Shown here piece by piece: positions 50,799 through 59,694 of a stretch of DNA of 64,000 nucleotides. The stretch is from an uncultured Pelagibacteraceae bacterium (GTDB taxonomy: Bacteria > Pseudomonadota > Alphaproteobacteria > Pelagibacterales > Pelagibacteraceae). The position numbers and the translations under genes were made by a program. Positions within the stretch are counted from its first letter, which is position 1. Each line of letters starts with the position of its first letter. Location: positions 1-64,000 of the forward strand of contig CACEQR010000005.1 of the NCBI GenBank assembly GCA_902561765.1, given 5' to 3'. The notes below the pieces were generated by a model that was given only the letters and a program-made list of their open reading frames with translations, had not been told where the DNA came from and searched no databases.

Positions 50799-52541
50799 AT
50801 GCTTAAGTCTGAAGAATTGATAAACAAAGTCAAAAACTATAATAAATTTTTAAACCCTGAAACTTTATCCAAAGCTTATGATTTTGCTTTGAAAGCTCAT
50901 GAAAAACAAAAAAGAGATGAGGGTTCACCTTATATTATACACCCAATCGCAGTTGCAAATATATTAACTGAGTTAAAACTAGACAGTGCAACTATAGCAA
51001 CAGGATTACTTCATGATACAATAGAAGACACCTATGCAACTTACAACACCATAGAGTCTGAATTTGGAAAAGAGGTTGCTGATTTGGTCGATGGAGTTAC
51101 AAAAATATCAGAGTTTGAAAACCAAGCAATTTCAAATTCTAAAGCAGAAAACTTTAGAAAGTTAATTTTAGCAACATCTAAAGATATCAGGGTCTTACTT
51201 GTAAAACTAGCAGACAGATTACACAATATGCGAACAATAAAAGTCGTTGAAAAAGAAAAACAAATAAGAAAAGCAAAAGAGACAATGGAAATATATGCAC
51301 CACTTGCTGATAGAATGGGTATGCACCGTATTAGAGATGAATTAGAGGATCTATCATTCGAAGTTTTAAATGAAGATGCTCGAAAATTAATTAAAGATAG
51401 ATTAGATAAAATAAAAGAAAATAATCTCATAAATTTTAACAATATCTCTGACCAATTTTCCGAAACATTAAAGGATAAAAATATTAATCCCCAAATCGTT
51501 GGAAGGGAAAAAACTCCTTTTTCAATATGGAGAAAAATTCAAAAAAAAAGAACTTCATTAGAACAAATAACTGATATTATTGGTTTCAGGATTATTTTAG
51601 AGAATATTGAAGATTGTTACAAAGCATTAGGAGTTTTTCATAGTAAATGGAATTGTATTCCAGGAAAATTCAAAGATTATATATCATCGCCTAAAATTAA
51701 TAAGTATCAATCACTTCATACAGCAATTATTGGTCCTAATAAAAGACCAATAGAAATTCAATTAAGAACTAAGCAAATGCATGAGTTTGCTGAAAGAGGT
51801 ATCGCTTCTCATTGGAAATATAAATCATCTGAAAAATTTAATTCTTTGACATGGAAAGAATATGACTGGTTAGCAGATTTAGTGGAAATTATAGATAAAA
51901 ATGAAAATCCTGATGACTCTTACGAATACACTAAGCTTCAAATGTTCCAAGAAAATGCTTTTTGTTTTACGCCAAAAGGTTCAATTATAAAGCTTCCAAA
52001 AAATGCCACACCAATAGATTTTGCTTATGCAGTTCATACACAAATAGGTGATGCTGCAATTGGATGTGAGATAAACGGCAAAGATAGTGCTTTACAATCA
52101 GTTTTAAGAAATGGTGATGTTGTTAAGATCATTACTTCAAAAAAAGCATCTCCATCTCTACATTGGTTGACTAGTACCAAGACTGGGAAGGCTAGGGCCG
52201 CAATAAGACGATATTGGCAATATCGTGAAAATAAAAAACCGATTAAAGAAAAAAGATATAATACCACTCTTTGGATATCTCTTCCCGATGAACCAGGAAA
52301 AATGGGTGATGTTACAACAATGATTGGAGAAAACTTTGTTAACATTTCTAGCGTAGAAATGGTAGAAAAACTTAATGGTAGAATTAACTTTAAATTTAAC
52401 CTGATTATTCATGACCTTAAAAACTTTACAAAATTGATAAGTGAACTAAAACAAAAGGAATATAAATTTAAAATTATTAGACATAAAAACAAAAAATATG
52501 CTTTCTTTAAAAAACTCTTTAGCAGTTTTAAGAAAAACTAA
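50799..52541 (+). CDS. spoT: RelA/SpoT-family (p)ppGpp synthetase/hydrolase, shortened C-terminal region
   Basis: 580 aa. The hydrolase HD domain is intact (HPIAVANIL, GLLHDTIEDTYAT). The synthetase domain shows GREKTPFSIWRKIQKK, PGKFKDYIS and IEIQLRTKQMHEFAERGIASHW, so both activities are plausible. The TGS domain is at about 386-448 (CFTPKGSIIKLPKNATPIDFAYAVHT) and an ACT-like domain at about 487-565 (LWISLPDEPGKMGDV). Only about 38 residues separate TGS and ACT, so most of the helical and zinc-finger/CC region of long RSH proteins is missing. It overlaps pyrE by 44 bases. Confidence 0.96.
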   Translation: MLKSEELINKVKNYNKFLNPETLSKAYDFALKAHEKQKRDEGSPYIIHPIAVANILTELKLDSATIATGLLHDTIEDTYATYNTIESEFGKEVADLVDGVTKISEFENQAISNSKAENFRKLILATSKDIRVLLVKLADRLHNMRTIKVVEKEKQIRKAKETMEIYAPLADRMGMHRIRDELEDLSFEVLNEDARKLIKDRLDKIKENNLINFNNISDQFSETLKDKNINPQIVGREKTPFSIWRKIQKKRTSLEQITDIIGFRIILENIEDCYKALGVFHSKWNCIPGKFKDYISSPKINKYQSLHTAIIGPNKRPIEIQLRTKQMHEFAERGIASHWKYKSSEKFNSLTWKEYDWLADLVEIIDKNENPDDSYEYTKLQMFQENAFCFTPKGSIIKLPKNATPIDFAYAVHTQIGDAAIGCEINGKDSALQSVLRNGDVVKIITSKKASPSLHWLTSTKTGKARAAIRRYWQYRENKKPIKEKRYNTTLWISLPDEPGKMGDVTTMIGENFVNISSVEMVEKLNGRINFKFNLIIHDLKNFTKLISELKQKEYKFKIIRHKNKKYAFFKKLFSSFKKN

Positions 52542-53088
52542 TGCTTTGTTAGACGGTCATTTTGTATTGTCATCTGGACTGCATTCACCTTCATATGTAC
52601 AGTGTGCAAAACTACTAAGTTTTCCAAATAAATCTGAAAAATTTACAAAATCTTTAGCAATTAAAATAAAAAAAACATTTAAAAATATTGATTTAATTTT
52701 ATCACCAGCAATGGGTGGAGTAGTGATCGGTTATGAGATCGGTAGAGTTTTAAAAAAAGAAACAATTTTTTGTGAGCGTGTTGATGGCAATTTTAAACTA
52801 AGAAGAGGTTTTAATATAAAAAAAAAATCAAGAGTTTTAATTATTGAAGACGTTATAACTACTGGAAAATCAAGTTTAGAATGTGTTAAATTAATAAAAA
52901 AATCTGGTGCAATTTTATTAGGATTTGCATGTTTAATTGATAGATCTAATAAGCAAACCTTAAAAATAAAAGGAAAAAAAATTGTCTCTCAAGTAAAATT
53001 AATAATTCCAACTTATAAAGAAAAAAATGTTCCTTTAAGTCTAAAAAAAATACCAATTTCAAAGCCAGGAAGTCGATTTTTGAAATGA
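52498..53088 (+). CDS. pyrE: Orotate phosphoribosyltransferase
   Basis: Joins orotate to PRPP in pyrimidine synthesis, 196 aa. NALLDGHFVLSSGLHSPSYVQCAKLL at the N terminus and the PRPP motif VLIIEDVITTGKSSLECVKLI are clear. The ATG at 52498 overlaps spoT by 44 bases; it is kept because family members begin about 15 residues before LLDGHF. It overlaps pdxJ by 4 bases. Confidence 0.96.
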   Translation: MLSLKNSLAVLRKTNALLDGHFVLSSGLHSPSYVQCAKLLSFPNKSEKFTKSLAIKIKKTFKNIDLILSPAMGGVVIGYEIGRVLKKETIFCERVDGNFKLRRGFNIKKKSRVLIIEDVITTGKSSLECVKLIKKSGAILLGFACLIDRSNKQTLKIKGKKIVSQVKLIIPTYKEKNVPLSLKKIPISKPGSRFLK

Positions 53089-53804
53089 GAAAGAGACTTG
53101 GTGTAAATATAGATCATATTGCAACCTTAAGAAATGCTAGAGGAGAAAAACATCCTGATCCTTACACTGTAGCTTTAAATGTTTTAAAGGCTGGTGCAAA
53201 TTCTATTACTGTTCATTTAAGAGAGGATAGAAGACACATCAAAGATAAAGATTTAAAAATTCTGTCATCTAATAAATCAATTCCTATTAATTTAGAAATT
53301 GCCTCTGATCCACAAATGATAAATATTGCACTAAAAAACAAACCTTCCTTTATTTGTCTTGTGCCAGAAAAAAGAAATGAAATTACCACTGAAGGTGGAT
53401 TAAATTTAAAAAAGAATAAAGATAAAATAAAAAAAATATTGGAAATCTTTAATAAAAATAATATTAGAACCAGCTTATTTATAAATCCATCACTACAAGA
53501 TATAAAATTATCAAAAACCCTAGGGAGTAAATGCATAGAAATACACACGGGTAAAATTTCTAATCAAATAAAAAATAAAAAAAATTATTCTAAAGAACTA
53601 AAAAAAATCAAGAAATGTGCTTTTTATGCGAAAAATATAGGTTTAGAAGTTCACGCTGGTCATGGGATGGATTATAAAACAACAAAAATACTTAATAAGA
53701 TTGATCAAATAGAGGAATTTAATATTGGACATTTTATTATTGGAGAGTCTGTTTCTCATGGTATTTCAAAAGTAGTTAAACAATTTATTAAAATATTAAG
53801 ATAA
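53085..53804 (+). CDS. pdxJ: Pyridoxine 5'-phosphate synthase
   Basis: Forms pyridoxine 5'-phosphate from 1-deoxyxylulose 5-phosphate and 3-amino-2-oxopropyl phosphate, 239 aa. RLGVNIDHIATLRNARGEKHPDP, VHLREDRRHIKDKDL and EVHAGHGMDYKTT are signatures. Coupled to pyrE (ATGA) and acpS (TAATG). Confidence 0.98.
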   Translation: MRKRLGVNIDHIATLRNARGEKHPDPYTVALNVLKAGANSITVHLREDRRHIKDKDLKILSSNKSIPINLEIASDPQMINIALKNKPSFICLVPEKRNEITTEGGLNLKKNKDKIKKILEIFNKNNIRTSLFINPSLQDIKLSKTLGSKCIEIHTGKISNQIKNKKNYSKELKKIKKCAFYAKNIGLEVHAGHGMDYKTTKILNKIDQIEEFNIGHFIIGESVSHGISKVVKQFIKILR

Positions 53805-54193
53805 TGGATATTATAGGTAATGGTGTTGATATCATCAAAAACAGTAGAATTAATAATTCTTTAAAAATCAAGGGTTTTTTAAATAGAATTTTTACAAAAA
53901 ATGAAATTAAACAAGGGAAAAAATTAAAGAATAAAATTAATTTTTATGCAAAAAGATTTGCTGCGAAAGAGGCATTTGTTAAAGCAATTGGAACTGGCTT
54001 TAGATATGACATAAATTTTAATGATATTGAAATCAGTAATCATAAGAATGGAAAACCCTATATTTTATTATCAAATAAATTAAAAAATTTTTTAAAAAAA
54101 AAATTTAGAATACAAAAATATAGAGTCCATTTATCGCTTTCGGATGAAAAAGATTATTCAGTCGCTTTTGTAATTATAGATAAAATAATATGA
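53804..54193 (+). CDS. acpS: Holo-[acyl-carrier-protein] synthase
   Basis: Attaches the 4'-phosphopantetheine arm to acyl carrier protein, 129 aa. IIGNGVDIIKNSRI holds the Mg-binding Asp, and RFAAKEAFVKAIGTGF the catalytic Glu. The frame contains a run of ten A residues at 54094-54103. Coupled to pdxJ and lepB by short overlaps. Confidence 0.96.
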   Translation: MDIIGNGVDIIKNSRINNSLKIKGFLNRIFTKNEIKQGKKLKNKINFYAKRFAAKEAFVKAIGTGFRYDINFNDIEISNHKNGKPYILLSNKLKNFLKKKFRIQKYRVHLSLSDEKDYSVAFVIIDKII

Positions 54194-54918
54194 AAAAAAT
54201 AATAATCGAAAATCTTAAAACTATAATTTATGCACTTATTATTGCTGTTTTAATTAGATCTATTTTATTACAACCTTTTTATATTCCATCATCTTCTATG
54301 GAACCAAATTTATTAGTTGGAGACAGACTTTTTGTGACAAAATATACATATGGTTATAGCAAGCATTCTTTTCCATTTAGTCCTCCAATTTTTAAAAATC
54401 GTATTTTTACCAAAGATCCTAAAAGAGGCGATGTTGCTGTATTTAAAACACCAGCAGATAACAGAACTGATTATATAAAGCGTGTTATTGGTTTACCTGG
54501 TGATACAATCCAATTTATTAATGGTGACCTTTATCTTAATGGAAATCAAATTTTAAAAACTATTAAGTCAAAAAATATCACAAATTTTTGTGGCAAAGCA
54601 AAAATAAATGTTAATACGTTTGAAGAAAAATTACCAAATGGTAAAGTTTATTTAGCCTCTTATAGAACAGATATTACTTTTGCAAACTCTGACAAATACA
54701 TTGTCCCAAAAGATCATTTATTTTTCTTGGGAGATAATAGAGATTGCTCGAAAGATAGTAGATTTTTATCCGAAGTCGGCTATGTACATAAAAATAACCT
54801 TGTTGGTAAAGCTCAAATATTATTTTTTTCATCAGATCCATTTATTGGAAGTATTGTAAAATTTTGGAAATGGAATGAGATTTTAAGACTAAATAGATTT
54901 TTCAACATAATTAAATAA
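54190..54918 (+). CDS. lepB: Signal peptidase I
   Basis: Inner-membrane protease removing signal peptides, 242 aa. One N-terminal membrane anchor (about residues 10-26) is followed by the nucleophile Ser36 in PSSSMEPNLLVGDRLFV and the general base Lys97 in DYIKRVIGLPGD; FFLGDNRDCSKDSR closes the active site. It sits before rnc, as in most Alphaproteobacteria. Confidence 0.98.
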   Translation: MKKIIIENLKTIIYALIIAVLIRSILLQPFYIPSSSMEPNLLVGDRLFVTKYTYGYSKHSFPFSPPIFKNRIFTKDPKRGDVAVFKTPADNRTDYIKRVIGLPGDTIQFINGDLYLNGNQILKTIKSKNITNFCGKAKINVNTFEEKLPNGKVYLASYRTDITFANSDKYIVPKDHLFFLGDNRDCSKDSRFLSEVGYVHKNNLVGKAQILFFSSDPFIGSIVKFWKWNEILRLNRFFNIIK

Positions 54919-54920
54919 AT

Positions 54921-55586
54921 ATGGATAAAATAAAAATTCTTCAAAGAAAAATTAAAATAGATTTTAAAAATGAAAAAATTCTTTTGCAGGCTATTACTCA
55001 CAAAAGCTTTGATCCAAATAACAATTATGAAAATCTTGAATTTTTAGGTGATAGAGTGCTTGGTCTAGTTGTTTCTAAAAAACTATTTGAGATTTTTCCA
55101 GACGAAAAAGTAGGATCTTTAGATAAAAAATTAGCTTCTTTAGTGAATAAAAATAAATGCTTAGAAGTTGGTAATTTACTAAATCTTAAAGAGTTTGTTA
55201 TTACAGGTAATTATAAATCTAGTAGAAATATAGTAGAAAATAAAATTATTTCAGATTGTTGTGAGGCAATAATTGGGGCAATTTATTTAGACAGAGGATT
55301 TGAAGTTTCTAAAATTTTTATTCTAAAACAATGGAAAAATTTAATAAACAATTCTGAAATCACTTTTGTTGATGCTAAAACAAGACTTCAGGAATATTCT
55401 TTAAAAAATTTTAAAATATTGCCTATTTATAAACTAGTCTCTAATACTGGTCCTAGACACAAACCTAAATTTAAAGTAGGCGTAAAACTTAAAAATAGTA
55501 CCTATGTTTATGCAATAGGATCTTCAAAGAAAATTGCAGAACAATCAGCAGCTTCTGAACTTCTCAAAAAAATTAATCAACAATGA
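54921..55586 (+). CDS. rnc: Ribonuclease III
   Basis: Cleaves double-stranded RNA in rRNA precursors and structured mRNAs, 221 aa. NYENLEFLGDRVLGLVVSK is the catalytic signature, with ISDCCEAIIGAIYLD carrying further metal ligands. A C-terminal dsRNA-binding domain ends KIAEQSAASELLKKI. It overlaps recO by 4 bases; the era gene that commonly intervenes is absent. Confidence 0.98.
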   Translation: MDKIKILQRKIKIDFKNEKILLQAITHKSFDPNNNYENLEFLGDRVLGLVVSKKLFEIFPDEKVGSLDKKLASLVNKNKCLEVGNLLNLKEFVITGNYKSSRNIVENKIISDCCEAIIGAIYLDRGFEVSKIFILKQWKNLINNSEITFVDAKTRLQEYSLKNFKILPIYKLVSNTGPRHKPKFKVGVKLKNSTYVYAIGSSKKIAEQSAASELLKKINQQ

Positions 55587-56257
55587 ATTGGCAAGATAAA
55601 GGGTATTTACTATCTTTAAACAAATATAATGAAAATTCATCCATAGCTGAATTTTTCACAGAAAATAACGGAAAAGTAGTAGGGGTAATTTTTGGATCCA
55701 CATCAAAAAAAATTAAAAGTTATTTATTAATAGGTAATAAGTTTCACATAAATTCAAAACTTAGAGAAGATGGTAGATTAGGTTATCTTAAAGTTGAAAT
55801 CGATGAAATTAAAACACCTGTTTATTTAGAAAATAAAAAAAAATTGTTTTGTATTATATATTGTATGAATTTAATTAAAATTCTTACTGTTGAAAATGAG
55901 AGTAATATGGAAATTTACTTTCTTTTAGAAAAGTTGTTTAAAATTATTGATGTTGATAATTGGTTGGTTGAATTTTTGTATTTAGAGTTAAACATACTTA
56001 AATCTATTGGATATGACATTAATTTTAAAGATTACGTGGTTAATAAGAATATTAATGGTCAAACTAAATATGTTGTGGATTCAAGTCAAAAAATAATACC
56101 CAATTTTCTAATAGATAAAAAAATCATTCCTGAAAATACAAAAGATATTTACAGTGGCTATTTAATAGTTGGAGATTTTCTGGATAAAACGATTATTAAA
56201 CCTAATAACAAAAGTTTTCCTTCATCAAGGACTGATTTTATTAATTTGCTTAAATAG
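55583..56257 (+). CDS. recO: DNA repair protein RecO
   Basis: Recombination mediator loading RecA with RecR. 224 aa with an N-terminal OB fold (NWQDKGYLLSLNKYNENSSIAEFFTE, then GKVVGVIFG) and a helical C-terminal part; conservation is low and no zinc cysteines are seen. The gene order after rnc supports the call. Its TAG stop is directly followed by the reverse-strand stop of hemB. Confidence 0.9.
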   Translation: MNWQDKGYLLSLNKYNENSSIAEFFTENNGKVVGVIFGSTSKKIKSYLLIGNKFHINSKLREDGRLGYLKVEIDEIKTPVYLENKKKLFCIIYCMNLIKILTVENESNMEIYFLLEKLFKIIDVDNWLVEFLYLELNILKSIGYDINFKDYVVNKNINGQTKYVVDSSQKIIPNFLIDKKIIPENTKDIYSGYLIVGDFLDKTIIKPNNKSFPSSRTDFINLLK

Positions 56258-57238
56258 TCAAAGATCAATCTGATCTGCAAAATATGTAATAATGCTACTT
56301 GCTCCTGCTCTTTTAAACGAAATAAGAGACTCTTTAATAGATGTTTTGTCTATTAATTTTTGATTAATACCATTCATAATTAAACTATATTCACCAGAAA
56401 CTTGATATGCGAATACTGGTATTTTAAATTTATCTTTTACTTTTTTTATAACATCAAGATAAGGCATACCAGGTTTAACCATTATCATATCAGCACCTTC
56501 TTTTATATCTAATGAAACTTCCCTTAATGACTCATCAGAATTTCTATAATCCATTTGGTATGTTTTTTTATCACCTTTTAATAATTTTTTAGATCCAACT
56601 GCGTCTCTAAAGGGTCCATAAAAACTAGATGAATATTTAACAGCATATGATAATATCTGAACATCATCAAAATTATTTTTGTCTAAAGCAGATCTAATTT
56701 TGCCAATTCTACCATCCATCATATCTGATGGTGCAATTACATCACAACCCATTTTTGCTTGAAGAACAGCTTGTTTTGTTAGTATCTCTATAGTCTCATC
56801 ATTTAATATTTTTTTATTTACTAACAGTCCATCATGCCCATGTGATGTATAAGGATCCAACGCTACATCACACATAATTCCAATTTTATTTTTAAATCGT
56901 TTTTTTATATATTTTATTCCTCTACATACTAGATTATTTTCGTTAAGCGCTTCAGACCCATTCTGATCTTTAAATTTTTGGTTTATATGAGGAAACAAGG
57001 CAATCATTGGAATTCCTTTTCTAACAGCTTTTCCAACTACAGAATTTAATTTATCTATGCTGTATCTAAATACATTAGGCATACTTTTGATTGATTCTTT
57101 TTTATTTTTGCCCTCAATTAAAAAAATAGGTAATATTAAATCACTATAATTTAGAGTATTTTCTTGAATCAGTTTTCTAGACCAAGCATATTTTCTTGAT
57201 CTTCTAAGCCTTAAATTTGGATATTTTCCTGTAATCAT
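56258..57238 (-). CDS. hemB: Delta-aminolevulinic acid dehydratase (Mg-type)
   Basis: Condenses two aminolevulinates to porphobilinogen in haem synthesis, 326 aa. The ATG at 57238 gives the usual start (MITGKYPNLRLRRSRK); a TTG seven codons upstream is less likely. The Schiff-base lysine lies in MIMVKPGMPYLD (about residue 250). The metal loop reads DVALDPYTSHGHDG, with Asp and Ala in place of zinc cysteines, so the enzyme should be the Mg-dependent type. Confidence 0.97.
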   Translation of the reverse strand: MITGKYPNLRLRRSRKYAWSRKLIQENTLNYSDLILPIFLIEGKNKKESIKSMPNVFRYSIDKLNSVVGKAVRKGIPMIALFPHINQKFKDQNGSEALNENNLVCRGIKYIKKRFKNKIGIMCDVALDPYTSHGHDGLLVNKKILNDETIEILTKQAVLQAKMGCDVIAPSDMMDGRIGKIRSALDKNNFDDVQILSYAVKYSSSFYGPFRDAVGSKKLLKGDKKTYQMDYRNSDESLREVSLDIKEGADMIMVKPGMPYLDVIKKVKDKFKIPVFAYQVSGEYSLIMNGINQKLIDKTSIKESLISFKRAGASSIITYFADQIDL

Positions 57239-57263
57239 ATGTATTTTATTATGCGACAAATGT

Positions 57264-57269
57264 ATTATA
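57264..57269 (-). promoter_or_regulatory. Possible -10 box for hemB
   Basis: On the minus strand a perfect TATAAT (complement of ATTATA at 57264-57269) lies 25 bases before the hemB ATG, within the 66-base divergent gap. No good -35 is seen 16-18 bases upstream. The gap also has an AT alternation at 57273-57283 and TATAAA at 57280-57285, which could serve the plus-strand gene. Confidence 0.3.
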
Positions 57270-57304
57270 CAAATATATATATAAATGAGTAGAAAACAAT
57301 CTTC

Positions 57305-57949
57305 ATGACCATCAATAAAGAAAAAATTGTAAATCTTAACATCAACAACGAAAATGACAGAGTTTTAGACTTTAGTGATTTTCAAAAACAAACTATTAGT
57401 TTTGATATTGATAAGCTTCAAGATGCATATAATCAAATTGTTAAAATTAAAAAATTTGATGATGGTGGCGGTGTAACAAATTTTGGAGCAATATCTTTAA
57501 CTCAAATTCCTGGAGACCCAGACTCCATTAAAGGAAGTAAAGCAAGAGGTGTTTATTGGACTAAACCTGATAAATCAGGAAAAGAAGTATCAAGAGATGT
57601 GAACATTGATGAGTCTAAATATTCGGAATTTATAAAAGACTATGATAATACATATTTTAAAGAGGTTTATGATGTTTTATCTTCAAAATACAAACTAGGA
57701 AGAGTTAGAATACTTTTAAAAGAACCTAGATCGACATTAAGTTGGCATAGAGACCCAGAACCAAGACTGCATATACCAATTATTACAAACCCAGGTTGCT
57801 TGATGGTAATTGATAATGTGGCAATGCATATGCCTGCAGATGGATCTGTATGGGTAACTAATAATACAAAATATCACAATGCTTTTAATGGTGGAGAAGA
57901 AAATAGAATTCACTTAGTAGCTTGTGTTTTAGATTATAAGTTTAATTAG
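57305..57949 (+). CDS. 2-oxoglutarate/Fe(II) oxygenase, aspartyl/asparaginyl beta-hydroxylase-like
   Basis: 214 aa cytosolic protein (no signal or membrane segment). The iron triad is readable: H148-x-D150 in STLSWHRDPEPRLHIPI and H191 in TKYHNAFNGG, with R201 (NRIHLVACVLD) placed to bind 2-oxoglutarate. The RLHIPIxTNPGC block is typical of the aspartyl/asparaginyl beta-hydroxylase fold (the group that includes LpxO-like and proline cis-4-hydroxylase proteins). The first 100 residues are not recognised. The substrate is unknown. It is followed by rpiB after one base, divergent from hemB. Confidence 0.85.
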   Translation: MTINKEKIVNLNINNENDRVLDFSDFQKQTISFDIDKLQDAYNQIVKIKKFDDGGGVTNFGAISLTQIPGDPDSIKGSKARGVYWTKPDKSGKEVSRDVNIDESKYSEFIKDYDNTYFKEVYDVLSSKYKLGRVRILLKEPRSTLSWHRDPEPRLHIPIITNPGCLMVIDNVAMHMPADGSVWVTNNTKYHNAFNGGEENRIHLVACVLDYKFN

Positions 57950-57950
57950 T

Positions 57951-58370
57951 TTGAAAAAAATTTACATCGCATCAGATCACGCAGGATTTAATCTTAAAGA
58001 GAGCATTAAAAAGAAATATTCAAAAATTTATAAAATATTTGATTTGGGTCCTCAATCTACTAAATCAGTCAATTATCCAGATTATGCTCATAAATTATCA
58101 AAAAAAATAAATAGTAAAGAAAATATTGGAATTTTAGTATGTGGATCAGGAATGGGAATGGCAATGTCAGCTAATAAGCATAAAAACATAAGGGCAGCAT
58201 TATGTTATTCAGTAAAAAATGCTAAATTATCTAGATTGCATAATGATGCAAATGTTATTACATTAGGAGAAAGGTTGATCAGTAGAAATTTAGCCTTTAA
58301 ATGTATAAATACATTCTTAAATACTAAGTTTGAGGGTGGGAGACACAAAAAAAGAGTTAAGAAAATATAA
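57951..58370 (+). CDS. rpiB: Ribose-5-phosphate isomerase B
   Basis: Interconverts ribose 5-phosphate and ribulose 5-phosphate, 139 aa; its product is also a substrate of the riboflavin enzyme encoded downstream. The start is TTG at 57951, because the conserved [11 protein letters not shown] begins five residues later and no ATG is in frame. [17 protein letters not shown] holds the catalytic cysteine and ITLGERLIS is conserved. Confidence 0.95.
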   Translation: MKKIYIASDHAGFNLKESIKKKYSKIYKIFDLGPQSTKSVNYPDYAHKLSKKINSKENIGILVCGSGMGMAMSANKHKNIRAALCYSVKNAKLSRLHNDANVITLGERLISRNLAFKCINTFLNTKFEGGRHKKRVKKI

Positions 58371-58374
58371 AAAT

Positions 58375-59685
58375 ATGTCTAGTGAAACAAAATACTTGAA
58401 TAGTGAATATAAAGATTTTTTTGAAAAAAGTTTATTAGAAAGTGATCCAGAAATATTTAAAGCTATTAACGATGAATTAGTAAGACAACAAAATCATATT
58501 GAATTAATCGCTTCAGAAAATATCGTATCCCAAGCAGTTCTTGAAGCACAAGGTTCAGTATTAACAAATAAATATGCTGAGGGTTATCCAGGAAAAAGAT
58601 ATTATAATGGATGTGAGCATGTAGATGTAGCAGAACAACTAGCTATAGATAGACTTAAAGAATTATTTAATTGTAAATTTGCTAATGCTCAACCTCATTC
58701 TGGAGCACAAGCAAATGGTGCAGTATTTTTAGCTCTGCTTAAACCAGGTGATACTTTCATGGGGATGAGTCTGAATTCAGGAGGACACATTACTCATGGT
58801 TTAAAAATTTCAATGTCTGGTAAATGGTTTAATGCAATCGGATACGAGGTTGATAAAAAATCTGAACTTATCGATTATGATAATGTTGAAAAACTTGCTC
58901 TCGAACATAAACCTAAGCTTATAATTGCTGGTGGTAGTGCTTATTCTAGAGTAATTGATTTTAAAAGATTTAGAGAAATTGCTGATAAAGTTGGAGCATA
59001 TCTTATGGTTGATATGGCACATTTTTCCGGTCTAGTTGCAGGAAAAGGATATCCGAATCCATGTGACTATGCTCATGTGGTTACTTCAACAACTCACAAG
59101 GTATTTAGAAGTGCTAGAGGTGGTATAATATTAACCAATCACGAGGATTTATCCAAAAAATTTAATACAGCTGTATTTCCAGGATATCAAGGTGGACCAT
59201 TGATGCACATCATAGCTGCTAAAGCTGTTGGTTTTAAAGAAGCATTAAAACCTGAATTTAAGGAATATATAAAAACAGTATTGGCTAACGCAAAAATTTT
59301 AGCTGAAACTTTAAAAAATAATGGTTTTAAAATTTATTCAGGAGGAACTGACACTCATTTAATGTTAGTTGATTTAAGACCTTTTAAAGTTAAAGGAAAT
59401 GCTGCTGCTGAAAGTTTATCAAGAGCAAATATTACTTGTAATAAAAACGGCATTCCTTTTGATACTGAAAGCCCAATGGTAACATCTGGAATTAGACTTG
59501 GCTCTCAAGCCGCTACAACTAGGGGATTTGGTTTGAAAGAATTTCAAAAAGTAGGTGATTTAATAACAAAAACTATTCAAGGTCTGTCAGAAAACCCAGA
59601 AGATAACTCTAAAATTGAAGATGAAGTAAGGAAAGAAGTTGTTAGCCTATGTTCAAATTTTCCTATATATAAACATCTAGGTTAG
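58375..59685 (+). CDS. glyA: Serine hydroxymethyltransferase
   Basis: PLP enzyme interconverting serine and glycine with tetrahydrofolate, 436 aa. [38 protein letters not shown] and the PLP-lysine motif [13 protein letters not shown] (Lys about 242) are present; the last differs from the common THKTLRGPRGG. The ATG at 58375 follows the rpiB stop by 4 bases. It complements the sarcosine oxidase genes in one-carbon metabolism and heads the glyA-nrdR-rib order. Confidence 0.98.
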   Translation: MSSETKYLNSEYKDFFEKSLLESDPEIFKAINDELVRQQNHIELIASENIVSQAVLEAQGSVLTNKYAEGYPGKRYYNGCEHVDVAEQLAIDRLKELFNCKFANAQPHSGAQANGAVFLALLKPGDTFMGMSLNSGGHITHGLKISMSGKWFNAIGYEVDKKSELIDYDNVEKLALEHKPKLIIAGGSAYSRVIDFKRFREIADKVGAYLMVDMAHFSGLVAGKGYPNPCDYAHVVTSTTHKVFRSARGGIILTNHEDLSKKFNTAVFPGYQGGPLMHIIAAKAVGFKEALKPEFKEYIKTVLANAKILAETLKNNGFKIYSGGTDTHLMLVDLRPFKVKGNAAAESLSRANITCNKNGIPFDTESPMVTSGIRLGSQAATTRGFGLKEFQKVGDLITKTIQGLSENPEDNSKIEDEVRKEVVSLCSNFPIYKHLG

Positions 59686-59694
59686 TTTAATCAT

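Noticed and set aside
53213-53548. 111-codon minus-strand open frame inside pdxJ
   Set aside because: A hydrophobic shadow frame opposite conserved pdxJ codons; low-complexity Ile/Phe/Leu composition.
54094-54103. Possible frameshift at the ten-A run in acpS
   Set aside because: The frame is continuous and the protein has normal length and conserved motifs on both sides.
57270-57285. Short tandem AT repeat as a microsatellite or phase-variation tract
   Set aside because: Only about five AT units in an AT-rich promoter gap; no evidence of variable length.
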